Shown here one piece after another: positions 10,700 through 21,575 of a stretch of DNA of 64,000 nt. Location of the stretch: assembly GCA_026018925.1 (NCBI GenBank), contig JAKSZU010000016.1:83254990-83318989 (forward strand), read 5' to 3'. The position numbers and the translations under genes are program-made. The stretch comes from Tupaia tana (Eukaryota; Chordata; Mammalia; Scandentia; Tupaiidae). The notes under the pieces are model-generated. The model worked only from the letters and a program-made list of their open reading frames with translations, was not told the DNA's origin and did no database searches. Every line of letters begins with the position of its first letter. Within the stretch, counting starts at the first letter, position 1.

Positions 10700-11054
10700 T
10701 GTCTTTCACTCTTGAATTAAACTGAAAGTGCCCTGGTCAGTAACAAATAGGGGCACTTCCGAAGGCTGGGTGCAGGGTGGTGCGAAGGGCAATCTGCCCT
10801 GACCTAACTGAGACCTGCGCTTGGGGCTGGGCCTTGGCCAGTTCCTGGTTAGTTCTGGGCGAGCCAAAAAATGAAGCAGGAGACCCTCCGGGGGACTTGG
10901 GGAAAAAGGCCAGCAGTCAGTCTGATGGGACCAGTGCTCCCTGGTGGCCAGTTGGAAACACTGACTGTCATTGCCAGTCTACTCAAGGTAAATAGAAGAC
11001 CTGCAGGGCTGCTGAAATAGATTAATGAAGGAAGACTCTAGAATTGCTTTTTAT

Positions 11055-11228
11055 GGGGCCAGCAGGTGGAATGGTGTTTAGGGGCACTGGACTCCCACAT
11101 GGCCGACTGAGGTTCAAGTCCCGGACCTAGCGGCTTGCTTTCTCACTCTCTCTCTTTCTCTGTCCCTCTCTGGTCAAATTAAAATAAATCTATAAATAAG
11201 TAGATAGATTAAAAAGTTAAATAAAATA
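11055..11228 (+). mobile_element. SINE-S
   Basis: Head GGGGCCAGCAGGTGGAATGG, CTCTGGTCAAATTAAAATAAA tail. Confidence 0.88.
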
Positions 11229-11249
11229 ACAATTTTTTAAAAAAAAGAA

Positions 11250-11460
11250 TGACTTTTTATGCCAGGTGGCCCAAGTGTGACCGAGACAGAGACATGGAGC
11301 GAGTGCTCGTGCCCCCAGCGCGGCCTGGTCACGCCGCAGTTCTTTTCTCCTCAGTGTCTCCAGGATCCTGGGCACGCTTGCACTTCCAGCCTTTTCCAAG
11401 CTGCTGGGGCCAGGACTAGATCCTCACCAGCTCCTAGCCACTGTGTTACGGGCTGACCCC
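11250..11460 (-). mobile_element. SINE-L, old diverged copy
   Basis: Keeps the order CATGGAGCGAGTGCTCG, TCACGCCGCAGTTCTTTTCTCC, GGATCCTGGGCACGC and a decayed head ending GGGCTGACCCC. Confidence 0.65.
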
Positions 11461-12451
11461 GATTTATTCTTTTAGTGATGAAGGAAAGAGAAATGACTGT
11501 TCTCCCACTGGACACAGCCAGCAGGGGCTCACCGAGTGTGCCAGGCCAGCTTTCACTTTCTGGGGACACAGCTGTCACAACCTCTGCAAACACGGGCTTT
11601 GGTCTCCCATCTAGAGACCCGGCCACCCAGCCCAGGCCTGCTTCCACTCAGCTTTCCAGAGAGCTCGGATCTCCTTCCAGGAACACCCACTTTACCACGA
11701 GCTCCAGCTGTGTGAGCTGGCGTGGGCTGCCCCTCCCAGGCCCCTCAACACCCCCCCACCCCACCCCACCCCCACCTATCCGGGCCTCGACCTCCAGGGC
11801 TGGAGCAGCGGGCTGTGTGGGAGCTCCGCCCTGCACTGCTCAGCTGCCTAGCCTTGGCCTTGGCCTTGGCCTCTGGGGGCCTCCGCAGCCATGAAGTGGA
11901 GCCAGGAGATAGCACAGGCGTGATCCCCCATACCTTATCTTTAGAAAATGAGCAGATGTCCAGAGAAGGCGACAGCAGCAATGAACACCACGTCTGCATC
12001 TCCTGGGCCTGGACCACGGCTGCGCCCTCACGGCCTGCCCCTTCCAGCCTCCTCAGCACCTTCTCCCAGCACCGATGGTCCCGCGGCCACAGGCTGGGCT
12101 CCCAAGTCAGAACCGAACAGTCGCGGGCCATGGGCTGGCTGTCAGTGCTGGAAGGGGCTGGATCCCATAGAGCTGGTGGGGGTTTGCAGCCCGGCCAGTA
12201 ACCTGAGAAGCGTGCAAGGCTGTGCACTCAGGAACCTGAAGGGAAGGAGGGCGGGTGGCTTGCACATGCCCACACCCCGCTGGGAGGGTTACCACACCCT
12301 CTCCTGCGAGCATGCGCACGCACATCCTCTAGCAATCAAAAAAGAAAGAAATTTCAGAGTCATTTATCTATCGGTGGTATCCGGCCCCTGTTCAAGTTTC
12401 TCCAGCTGACTGTAGAATGTCTTTTGGAGCTTTTAAGGAAAAAACAGGTCA
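11461..12451. other. Unique sequence upstream of ZSCAN10, no gene seen
   Basis: Several open frames of 140-160 codons overlap on both strands in G+C-rich DNA. None shows a known domain or matching splice sites. Confidence 0.45.
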
Positions 12452-12705
12452 GAGCCAGCAGGTAGCTTGGTGCTTAAGGCCACTGGATCCCACGCGGCTT
12501 TGTGCAGTTCAAGTCCTGAACCTGCAGCTTGTGACAGACACTGGACACATGTTCATGTGTGCCCAAAATCCCAAGAGGAGAGTGGAGAAGTGATTGAGGC
12601 ATGGCCATCCTTCCTGTGGGTGATTTCTCACTTTCCCTCCTCTCTGTCTCAACATTCCCCTAGTGAAAGCATGCACTCTATAGAAAAATTTAAAAAATAA
12701 GTAAA
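12452..12705 (+). mobile_element. SINE-L
   Basis: Head GAGCCAGCAGGTAGCTTGG, AAATCCCAAGAGGAGAGTGG, AAATAAGTAAATAAA tail. Confidence 0.82.
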
Positions 12706-12722
12706 TAAAAAGATCAGAATTC

Positions 12723-12972
12723 GGGGCCAGCAGTTGGCGTAATGGTTGTGTCACTGGACTCTCATGTAGTCGACCACAGTTTGAGTCCCGGACCCGGTGC
12801 TTAAACTCACACCAGGCGCGTGTGCGTGTGTGCGTGCCCAAGATCCCGAGAGGAGAATGGAGGAGCAGGGATTGCGGTGTGGCCATCCCCTTTGGGGATG
12901 TCTGTCTCTCTGTCTTTCTGGTGAGCGCATGCACCTATAGCAAAAAACTCTCCAAAAAAAAAAAAAAAAAAG
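12723..12972 (+). mobile_element. SINE-L with target-site duplication
   Basis: Head GGGGCCAGCAGTTGGCGTAATGG to a pure A-tail; AAAGATCAG is found just before (12709-12717) and after the tail. Confidence 0.9.
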
Positions 12973-13023
12973 ATCAGGATCCAATCAAGCTTCACATTCT
13001 AGGTTTAGGTTGTACTTTTTCTT

Positions 13024-13171
13024 TTTACTTTGAAAAAACTTTTGTTATAGGGTACATGTGCTCATTAGAGAGAGGGAAAGTGAGAAAGCAAGCCGCCAGG
13101 CCTGGGTCTTGAACCATGATCAACTGTGTGGGAGTCCAGTGTCCTTAACCACCATGCCACCTGCTGGCCCT
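13024..13171 (-). mobile_element. SINE-S
   Basis: TTTGTTATAGGGTACATGTG, GAAAGCAAGCCGCCAGG, reversed head CACCTGCTGGCCC. Confidence 0.82.
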
Positions 13172-13786
13172 GGTCCATTGTTTCTTCAAGGGATCTCCTG
13201 ACTTGCTCTTACTCCTGTAGTGTGACATTGCCCTGCAAACTGGCAGTTGGGTTTAAAAGCCGGATTGGATTGAGACCGTTTTGGGCCAGTATATATCTTT
13301 TTCCCACTGTTGAGAGTATGCATGAGCGCAGGCGTCGGGGCTCTGTCCGCAGGGTCTGGTCTGCAGCAGTCCCTGCCCTCCAGCCCTCCAGCCCGCCCGG
13401 ATCCTGGGCGTGTGCGTGCACCTGCCGCATTTGCAGGCCAGCTGGGCTGGGGACTCTTCCAGCTCCACAGCCTGGCCCCTCCTGGGTGCCGCCAAGGCCC
13501 GCCAGGTCTGCCTGGATGGTCCTGGTGCTGACCTGGGGAGTGGGGAAGGGCAGGTATCATCTCAGGGACACTGACACGGAGCGGGTTCTGCATTCTGTGG
13601 AGATGGTGACACCCCGGGTCAGGAGGTGTGACCGGGCTCCCTGCCTTGGTACCTAGTCCGGCTGGACCCAGGGTGTCCTGCCCTCACCAGCCCAACCCGA
13701 CCCTAACCAGGCCCTCAGCTCCACAGGCGCGGGAGGAGAGAGACAGTGCTACCAGGAGCAGCCGCCGCGGGCACCCAGGGCGAAGG

Positions 13787-15960
13787 ATGCTTGCAGAACC
13801 AGCGCCAGCTGCCCAGGGACAGGAGCAGGTCGGAGGAGTGAAACTGGAGGAGGATGAGACTGCAGGCCGCGAGGGTCCCCAGCGGCCAGAAGCCAGGCCC
13901 CGGCCGGAGGTGGCCCACCAGCTCTTCAGATGTTTCCAGTATCAGGAGGACGTGGGGCCGCGGGCGTCCCTGAGCCGGCTCCGCGAGCTCTGCGGCCACT
14001 GGCTGCGGCCCGAGCTGCACAGCAAGGAGCAGATCCTCGAGTTGCTGGTGCTGGAGCAGTTCCTGAGCGCGCTGCCCCCGCGCCTGCTCGGCCGCCTGCA
14101 GGGACAGCAGCTCAGGGACTGTGAGGAGGTGCTCCTGCTGCTGGAGGGCGTGCACACGGAGTGCAGCTACGTGGGGCCCCTGGTAAGGGGGCGGGAGCGG
14201 GAGGAAGGCTCTGGAACCCCACTGGCCGCTGCCCAAAGGTCCCCTCTCAGACTCCTGACTCCACCCCTGCCCGGCTCACCTCCCCTCTGTCCTATTTCTC
14301 CTGGGAGTCACCTAACCTGGATGTGTTGTGAACAGGATTTTAGTTGTAATGCCAGCAAGAACTGTGCCGGAGCAGACGTCGCCCTGGAGGAGCAGGGGGG
14401 CCCTTCCCAGGTCCTCACCCATAGCCCCAAAAAGGAAGTGACCCCAGAGCCTCCAACTGCGTGTCCACCCAATGAGCTGCCCGCGCCCCAGCCAGCTCCA
14501 GCCGAGCCTGCAGAGCCAGGGGAGTGGAGGCTTCCCCCGAGTTCAAAGCAGCCACTGAGCCCGGGGCCCCAGAAGACCTTCCAGGCCCTGCAAGAAAGCA
14601 GTGAGGAGCTCAGGCCCCGGGAGGCTGGGGATTGGCACGGGCGGGAGCTCAGTGTCCAGGACCAGGGCAGAGTGGGGAGCCCCCGAGGGACCAGGAATGG
14701 AAGACCCCATGCCGTCTCTGGGCCTTGACCTTGGGGTGCATGTCCTTGAGCCACCTGGGTGGGCTGCCTCCTAAGCACTCTTCCTCCTCCCCTGCTGCCG
14801 TAGCCCCCCAGGGCCCTGCACTGTGGCTGGAGGAGAACGCCTGCGACCAGGAGCTGGCAGCTGTGCTGGTGAGCTGGCAGTCCCCAAGCCTCTGCGGTTT
14901 TGCCAGTCCTGAAGAGCTCTTCATGCCCCGCATGTGCCAGAGCTGACCCTCACTCACCAGGGTCTCTGTTCTCCTAGGAGTCCTTGACCTTCGAGGATGT
15001 CCCACAGAAGAAGGCCTGGCCCACGCACCCGCTAGGTAAACAGCCCTTACCCACAGCCACGGCCGCCGAGGGCGTCGTCGTTGCCTGAAGCTCCAGACCC
15101 GACCTGAAATTTTCTTCTGTGGAGTATCTTGAGATCTTTTTATTTTTTCTTTCTTTTTCTTCCTTTTTATCTGTTTATTTACTTTTTTTTCCCCCTACTA
15201 TAGAAGGCAGGCGTTCGCCAGAGAGACAGAGGGATTGAGAGAGGAAAAACCACCCCCCATGGGCCATGGTCACACCACAGTCTCCTCTCCTCGTTTTTCC
15301 TGGAAGGATTTTGGGCATTCATGCACAAGCGCTTGGCGTGTTTTTCAAGCTGTGCGGGAACCAGCCCTTGAGCTGCCCGCCTGCTGGCCTGCTGCCCGCC
15401 TTGTTTATATGCATCTTTGTGTCTGTTGATACCCCCGCCCCACTCCCTACCAGCCCCCTCCCCTCACTTTTTCTTCTCTTCTCTCTTTTTATTTTTAACT
15501 TGTCAGAGGGCATGTGCATATTCACCAGAGAGAGAGAAAGCACATACACACACACCAGGGGGGTGGCCACATTTCAACTCCTTCATTTCTCCTTGCGAGA
15601 GTTTGGGCACGCAACACATTGCTGGTGTGTTTTTCTTTTTTTCCCTTTTTTTAAAATTAAAGATTTATTTATTTATTTTTATTTGTTATTTTTTAATTTG
15701 ACCAGAGAGAGATAGACACAGAGAGAAAGGGAAAGTGAGAGCACAAGCCACCAGGTCCGGGACTTGAACCATATGTGGTTGGTTATGTGGGAGTCCAATG
15801 CCTTAACCTCCATGCCACCTGCTGGCCCCCTATGTTTTCCAGACTGTGCAGTAGGCCGTGAGGGGCCCAGCTACCTTAACCTCTGTACCACCAGCTGCCT
15901 ACTCCCTCTTTTTCTTTTAAATAGCAGTCTGTCTGGCCTACCCATCACCCATTAATTGTG

Positions 15961-15994
<34 letters not shown>

Positions 15995-18108
15995 TTTCTG
16001 CCATAGGGCATGTGTGCTCACAAGAGACACAGAGAGGGGAACTGAGAAACCCCCTCCAAGGGGATGGCCACACCACAGTCCCTTCTCCATTCTCCTCTCG
16101 GGATTTTGGGCGTGCCCACACATGCATCTGGTATGATTTTCAAGCCGCCACTTTGAGAACTCAGACCGTGGTCTGCTGCATGGGAGCCTCGTGCCCTAAC
16201 TACCACAGCACCTGGCGGCCGCTGATCGTCAGCTTTGAGGCAGGTGCTCAGGGCAGTCATCGCTAATGGGTGGGGGTTTCCATTCCGGGGAGTTGGGATG
16301 GTCGCCACCTCCCGGAATGTATTTAACCTAACTTGTACACTAAGTGGTTATCATGGTAAGTTATACGATGTGTGTATTTTACTAAAATAAAAAAAAAGTA
16401 ATGGAGATAGAGTAATTCCTTCGTCTACTCCTGCCTCTGCCCACCCGGCAGCCCTGAAGGGTCTGGGCTTCTTTCCGGTCAGGTCAGTGGACCCTGTGAC
16501 TCCCGGTAGCCCCTAGGAATACACTCGACCACCTCTGTTTTGCTTTTTTTGCCAGGATTTGGTAGCAGAACCCCAGACAAGGAAGAGTTTAAACAGGAAG
16601 AGCCCAAAGGAGCTGCCTGGTCACCTGCCATCTCAGCAGAGTTGCAGACAGATAGTCCAGGAGTGGTGGAAGAGCCTCTTGCGCAGATGCTTGGGCAGGG
16701 ACCAAGGGCCAATGGTGCCAGTGGAGGAGGGTCCCCTCCTGGCGACAGTGAAATTGTGGAGGTCAAAGTGGCTGAGGATGCCCCCAAGTCGGAGTCCGAC
16801 ACACAGTTCATATGCACAGAGTGCGGGGTAAGCTTTGCGCAGCTGCCCGGCCTCAAGACGCACCAGCTGCGCTCGCACCCCGGCCAGCGCTCCTTCCTGT
16901 GCCTGTGCTGCGGCAAGAGCTTCGGCCGCAGCTCCATCCTGAAGCTGCACATGCGCACACACACGGACGAGCGGCCGCATGCCTGCCACCTCTGTGGCCA
17001 CCGCTTCCGCCAGAGCTCCCACCTGAGCAAGCACCTGCTGACGCACTCGTCGGAGCCGGCATTCCTGTGCGCCGAGTGCGGCCAGGGCTTCCAGCGCCGT
17101 GCCAGTCTGGTGCGGCACCTGCTGGCGCACGCCCAGGACACAAAGCCCGAGCGCTCCCCAGAGAACAAGACCGAAGGGCCGCAGCTGACCGTAGTCCTGT
17201 GCTCCCACTGCGGCCAGACCTTCCAGCACCGCTCCAGCCTCAAGCGCCACCTACGGGTGCACGGTGGGGACAAGGACCACCGGTGCTCTGAAGGGTCGGG
17301 CAGCCTCCCTCCAGACCGTGAGCTCAGGCCCTACGGGTGCCTCGACTGTGGCAAGTCCTTCCGGCGCAGCGAGCACCTGGTGACTCACCGGCGCGTGCAC
17401 ACGGGCGAGCGGCCCTTCTCCTGCCAGGACTGCGGGCGCAGCTTCACCCAAAGCGCTCAGCTGGTCAGCCACCAGCGGGTGCACACGGGCGAGAAGCCCT
17501 ACGCCTGCCCGCAGTGCGGGAAGCGCTTCGTGCGGCGGGCCGGCCTTGCCCGCCACCTGCTGACCCACGGTGGCCCACGGCCCCACCACTGTGCCCAGTG
17601 TGGCAAGAGCTTCAGCCAGACGCAGGACCTGGCCCGCCACCGGCGCAGTCACACAGGCGAGAAGCCCTGCCGCTGCAGCGAGTGCGGCGAGCGCTTCAGC
17701 CAGAACGCGCACCTGGCCCGCCACCAGCGCATCCACACTGGGGAGAAGCCCCACGCCTGCGACACCTGCGGCCACCGCTTCCGGAACAGCTCCAACCTGG
17801 CCCGCCACCGGCGCAGCCACACAGGAGAGCGGCCCTACAGCTGCAAGACTTGTGGCCGCAGCTTCCGGCGCAATGCCCACCTGCAGCGGCACCTGGCCAC
17901 CCACGCTGAGCCTGGCCAGGAAGCCGAGGCCCCCCAGGAGTGCATGGAGTGCGGCAAAAGCTTCAACCGCACCTGCAACCTCCTGCGCCACCTGTTGGTG
18001 CACACTGGCGCCAGGCCCTACTCCTGCGCGCAGTGTGGCCGCAGCTTCAGCCGCAACTCGCATCTGTTGCGCCACCTGCGAACCCACGCCCGGGAGACGC
18101 TGTACTAG
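13787..18108 (+). CDS. ZSCAN10: Zinc finger and SCAN domain-containing protein 10
   Basis: Coding exons 13787-14182, 14336-14600, 14804-14868, 14978-15035 and 16556-18108 join in frame to 778 residues (human about 780). All junctions are GT/AG. The first exon starts at an acceptor at 13726 and the chosen ATG opens [10 protein letters not shown], as in human. Residues about 45-130 form the SCAN dimerisation domain ([32 protein letters not shown]). The last exon carries 14 C2H2 zinc fingers, with TGEKP-type linkers between fingers 6-7, 7-8, 9-10, 10-11 and 11-12, and ends RTHARETLY. In human and mouse the family member is a sequence-specific nuclear transcription factor of pluripotent cells. 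The 1.5-kb intron before the finger exon is filled with SINEs. Intron 1 is only 153 bases and open in frame. No inactivating change is seen. Confidence 0.97.
15180..15393 (-). mobile_element. SINE-L, diverged, in ZSCAN10 intron
   Basis: CTACTATAGAAGGCAGGCG, body with CCATGGGCCATGGTCACACC, decayed head CCTGCTGGCC. Confidence 0.7.
15487..15632 (-). mobile_element. SINE-L fragment, head missing
   Basis: Body only: GTCAGAGGGCATGTGCATATT, GGGTGGCCACATTTCAACTCC, GAGTTTGGGCACGC. Confidence 0.7.
15650..15828 (-). mobile_element. SINE-S
   Basis: (TTTA)n, TTTAATTTGACCAGAGAGAG, reversed head CACCTGCTGGCCCC. Confidence 0.88.
15964..16221 (-). mobile_element. SINE-L
   Basis: 27-base T-run, TTTCTGCCATAGGGCATG, GATGGCCACACCACAGTCCC, decayed head CACCTGGCGGCC. 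Confidence 0.82.
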
Positions 18109-18223
18109 CGTCGCTCACCGTCGCCCGCCTGCCTGGCCCATGTCCTGGAACCAGCCAGGGACGGTAGCATGTCCCTCCGCTGTTGGGCTGCCTCCGGTCC
18201 CTCTGGCTCCTCCTCCACTTTTT

Positions 18224-18255
18224 CTTTTCTTTTTCCTTTCTTCCTTTCTTTCTTC

Positions 18256-18314
<59 letters not shown>

Positions 18315-18320
18315 TTTTTT
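18224..18320. repeat. (CTTT)n microsatellite in ZSCAN10 3' region
   Basis: Starts about 115 bases after the ZSCAN10 stop codon; around 20 perfect TTTC units after a less regular TTCC/TTTC start. It is probably transcribed in the 3' UTR. Confidence 0.95.
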
Positions 18321-18329
18321 AAACGAAAC

Positions 18330-19139
18330 ATGAATTTATTTCTGGAAAGTAATTATTTGCAAAGACATAGGGCTTAATTTTTCTTGCGTGAAGTGTCATG
18401 ACTGAATTGGCTTCTACCTTCAGAACGAACGGGGGACGTTTTATTAGTTCATTTTGTTCCCTGGCTTTAATACTAGGGCTGCATAACTGCAGTGGGACGG
18501 ACTGTGCGGTCCGTTGTTTTCCCGTTGCTGGGTTTAAGGCAGTTGGAGTGTTTGCATTTCAAATCTGCGACCTTTGACAGCATTTGTGCTTTGAAGAGAC
18601 CTTGAGCAGAGGGCCCTGACCTCCCTGTCCGTCCTGGGTAGAATTACGGGTTGCATTAAATGGAATCTTTTTGAAGAAAAGATCTTGGTAGGAAGAAATG
18701 TTGCATGTTTTGTAAATCCCCTCAGTAGAAAGCAGGAGGTCTCCTCACTTTGAAGTCCAGAGGGGCTGGGGCTTTACAGAAAGAACCCCAGCTGCCCTGG
18801 TGCGTCCCGCCTGGGCGACTGCCCAGCTGCCATGGTCGGACTCCCTTCTCACACGTCTGCAGCATCCGCCCCTCCGCCCACTCCTGGAGGCAAATGCAGC
18901 ATGTCTCTGGCTCTGAGTCCTGATGACCAGGCCCTGGGTCTAGTTTAGGAGTCTGCACCTTCCTTCAGTGTCCAGGCCGGCCTCTGCGCACGCGTACTTC
19001 CTGGGCACCTCGGCGCTCAGGGGAGCCGCAGAGAAAGCTGGCTCGGCAGTCGTTCACGCGCTGTAGACCTCACCCCAGGAAAAAGCCCCTACTAAGCCAA
19101 CACACTTCTGCAGAGCATAAAGACAAAGAAACTTTCCTC
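18330..19139. other. ZSCAN10 3' UTR or downstream flank, no gene seen
   Basis: Unique sequence without coding signal. The first canonical AATAAA downstream of the microsatellite is at its end. Confidence 0.4.
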
Positions 19140-19145
19140 AATAAA
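19140..19145 (+). promoter_or_regulatory. Candidate polyadenylation signal (AATAAA) of ZSCAN10
   Basis: Canonical hexamer about 1 kb after the stop codon. Assignment to ZSCAN10 is inference; no earlier AATAAA was seen after the stop. Confidence 0.35.
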
Positions 19146-19161
19146 ACATGGCCCCGACACC

Positions 19162-19565
19162 CTCAATGCCTGTGTCACAGGCTGCTCCCCCCCCCCCCGC
19201 CCCCTCACTGGCTGTGTCACAGGCTGCCCCCCCCCCCGCCCCCTCACTGACTGTCACAGGCTGCTCCCCCCCCCCCCGCCCCCTCACTGACTGTGTCACA
19301 GGCTGCTCCCCCCCCGCCCCCTCACTGGCTGTGTCCCAGGCTGCTCCCCCCCCCCCCGCCCCCTCACTGGCTGTGTCCCAGGCTGCCCACCCCCCAGCCC
19401 CCTCACTGGCTGTGTCACAGGCTTCTCCCGCCCCCGCCCCCTCACTGACTGTGTCACAGGCTGCCCCCCCCCCCCCCCCCCCCCGTCCCCTCACTGGCTG
19501 TGTCACAGGCTGCTCCCCTGGCCCCCTCACTGGCTGTGTCCCGGGCTGCCCCCCCCCCCCCCCGC
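19162..19565. repeat. C-rich minisatellite
   Basis: About eight to nine copies of a roughly 40-50 base unit: CCCCTCACTGGCTGTGTCACAGG-like core followed by a C-run of variable length (6 to about 20 C). Core variants alternate CTGGCTG/CTGACTG and TCACAGG/TCCCAGG. The frames open through it on both strands are repeat artefacts. Confidence 0.95.
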
Positions 19566-19989
19566 TGTGTCACACGTGGCTTATCAGCTGGGCATCCCCC
19601 ACGGGAACCGGGCAGGCGGGGAGACTTCTGTCCTCACGTTCCCTCTCTAGCTGAGCCAGCGTGGCCCAGCTCCCTTCCCCACTCCCGCTTTCTAGTCCCC
19701 TAAGGTACAGTTCTGAGGGCCTGGGGTGAGGACTTTGTCCTGTGAAGAGGGAGGGACTTCCAGAACTCCCTCACAGGTGCCCTGAGGGACAGCTTGGCAG
19801 TCACACTTCCCAACTGAGCCCGAGTCCCACAGCGGCCACCTCCCTGCACTTTCACACCCAGGAAGCCAGACCCTTCCCTGAGCACGTGGGGGGCACCCCA
19901 GGGGCTCTCAGTTGGGCCCCCACAGCCTCACCCCGGCTGCCACCACAAGGTGCTGTTTCTGCTCTGGCCGGTGCCCATCTCCAGGTATC

Positions 19990-20125
19990 TTTGTTTGGTT
20001 TTGTTACAGGGAGTGTACCTGTACCAGAGAGAGAAATCACCCCTGGAGCAGGTGGCCACACCACAATCCCTTCTCCGTCCTCCTCTTGGGATCTCGGTCA
20101 CGCACATGCATGTGTCCAATGTGAT
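19990..20125 (-). mobile_element. SINE-L fragment, head missing
   Basis: TTTTGTTACAGGGAGTGTACC, GGTGGCCACACCACAATCCC, then stops before the head. Confidence 0.7.
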
Positions 20126-20136
20126 TTTATTTTACT

Positions 20137-20394
20137 TTTGTAGAGAGGTTTTATTTATTTATTTATTTTTACTATAGGGTGTGTGCACTCACCAGAGAGA
20201 CAGAAAGCGAGAAATCACCCCCCTGGGGGGCGGGTGACCACACCGCAATCCCTTCTCCTCCATTCTCCTCTCAGGATCTTGGGCACGCACACACTCATGC
20301 CCAGCGTGAGTTTAAGCCACCGGGTCTGGGACTAGAACCACGGTCAGCTACATGGGAGTTCAGTGATACAGTCATTATGTTAACTGCTGGTCCC
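20137..20394 (-). mobile_element. SINE-L
   Basis: GAGAGGTTTTATTTA start, CTATAGGGTGTGTGCACTC, reversed head AACTGCTGGTCCC. Confidence 0.88.
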
Positions 20395-20424
20395 GCCTGT
20401 TACATTCTCAACTAAGAATTTTGG

Positions 20425-20535
20425 GGAACTCATGCACACATGCCCAGCATGAGTTTTAAGCCACTGGTCCAGAACTCAGACCGTGGTCAGCATGTGAGAG
20501 TCCTGTGCCTTGACCACTACGCCATCTCCTGGCCT
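20425..20535 (-). mobile_element. SINE-L head-side fragment
   Basis: CATGCCCAGCATGAGTTTTAAG to reversed head CATCTCCTGGCC. Confidence 0.75.
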
Positions 20536-20547
20536 GAACCTAATACT

Positions 20548-20832
20548 TTTTTTTTTTTTTAATTTTATTTTTTTTCTTTTTTTGGAGAGGTTTTTGCTTT
20601 AGGGCGTGTGCGCTCGCCAGACAGACAGAGAGAGACAGAGAGATAGAAAGCAAGAAATCAACTCTCAGGGGGGATGGCCATGCCGCAATCCCTTCTCCTC
20701 CATTCTCCTCGGGACCTTGGGCACACACGCACATGCACCCGGCATGAGTTTAAGCCACTGGATCTGGGACTCAAACCGTGGTCAACTACGTGGGAGTCCA
20801 GCGACATAGCCATTACGCTAACTGCTGGTCCC
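20548..20832 (-). mobile_element. SINE-L with target-site duplication
   Basis: Full-length; CCTGAACCTAATACTTTTT precedes the element (about 20533) and follows the head (about 20831), a clear duplication. Confidence 0.92.
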
Positions 20833-20846
20833 TGAACCTAATACTT

Positions 20847-21118
20847 TTTCTTGGAGAGATTTACACTATAAGTGCATGCACTTGCCAGAGGGACAGAAAG
20901 TGAGAAATCAACCCCAGGGGGAGGCCACACACCATACTCCCCCTCTATTCTCTTATTGGGATTTTGGGCAGGCGCGCACGCACACACACACACATACAAA
21001 CACACACACACACACACACTTGCCTGGCATGATTTGCAAAATGCCAGCTCTGGAACTCAAACTGCCATCAGTCACGTGGGAGTCCAGCACCTTAACTGCT
21101 ATGCCACTGCTGGCCTCC
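20847..21118 (-). mobile_element. SINE-L with internal (CA)n
   Basis: GAGAGATTTACACTATAAGTGC start, CA/CACG repeat at 20971-21020, reversed head CCACTGCTGGCC. Confidence 0.85.
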
Positions 21119-21130
21119 CAATACATTTTT

Positions 21131-21575
21131 TAAAAAGAATTATTTAATTTTATTTATTCATTCACTTTTTTTTTTTTTTTTTTTAATTTGACCAGATAGG
21201 AACACACACAAGAGATGGAACCAGCAGTTGGTGTAACGGCTATGTCACTGGACTCCCATGTTGTTGACCATGGTTTGAGTCCCGGACCCTGTGGCTTAAA
21301 CTCATGCTGGGCACGTGTGTGTGTGCCCAAGATCCCAAGAGGAGAATGAAGAAGGGATTGCAGTGTGGCCATCCCCCTGGGGGGTGACTTTTGCTTTCTG
21401 TCTGTCTTTCTGGTGAGTGCACACGCCCTATAGCAAAAACTTCTCAAAAAAAAAAAAAAAAGAAAAAGAAACAGAGAGAGAGAATGAGAAAGCAAGCCAC
21501 CAGGTCCAGGACTTGAACTGTGGTCAACCATGTGGGAGTCCAGCACCCTTAACCACCACGCCACCTGTCAGCCCC
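21131..21575 (-). mobile_element. SINE-S split by a nested SINE-L
   Basis: Outer tail-side part 21131-21204 (TTTAATTTGACCAGA) and head-side part 21462-21575 (GAGAAAGCAAGCCACCAGG to reversed head) flank the plus-strand SINE-L at 21215-21461. Confidence 0.85.
21215..21461 (+). mobile_element. SINE-L nested in SINE-S
   Basis: Head GGAACCAGCAGTTGGTGTAACGG to A-tail, opposite in direction to the SINE-S it interrupts, so it is the younger insertion. Confidence 0.88.

Noticed and set aside
16479-18087. Long minus-strand frames opposite the ZSCAN10 finger exon (205-278 codons)
   Set aside because: Shadow frames of the repeated C2H2 coding sequence; the plus strand is clearly the real one.
18047-18377. 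Lys/Arg/Glu repeat or Phe/Leu/Ser repeat proteins downstream of ZSCAN10
   Set aside because: Translation of the (CTTT)n microsatellite in both directions.
19162-19565. CRISPR-like array
   Set aside because: Units are joined by homopolymer C-runs rather than unique spacers, and the genome is mammalian.
19148-19654. Pro/Ala-rich 168-residue repeat protein
   Set aside because: It is the translation of the C-rich minisatellite; the frame is open on the other strand too.
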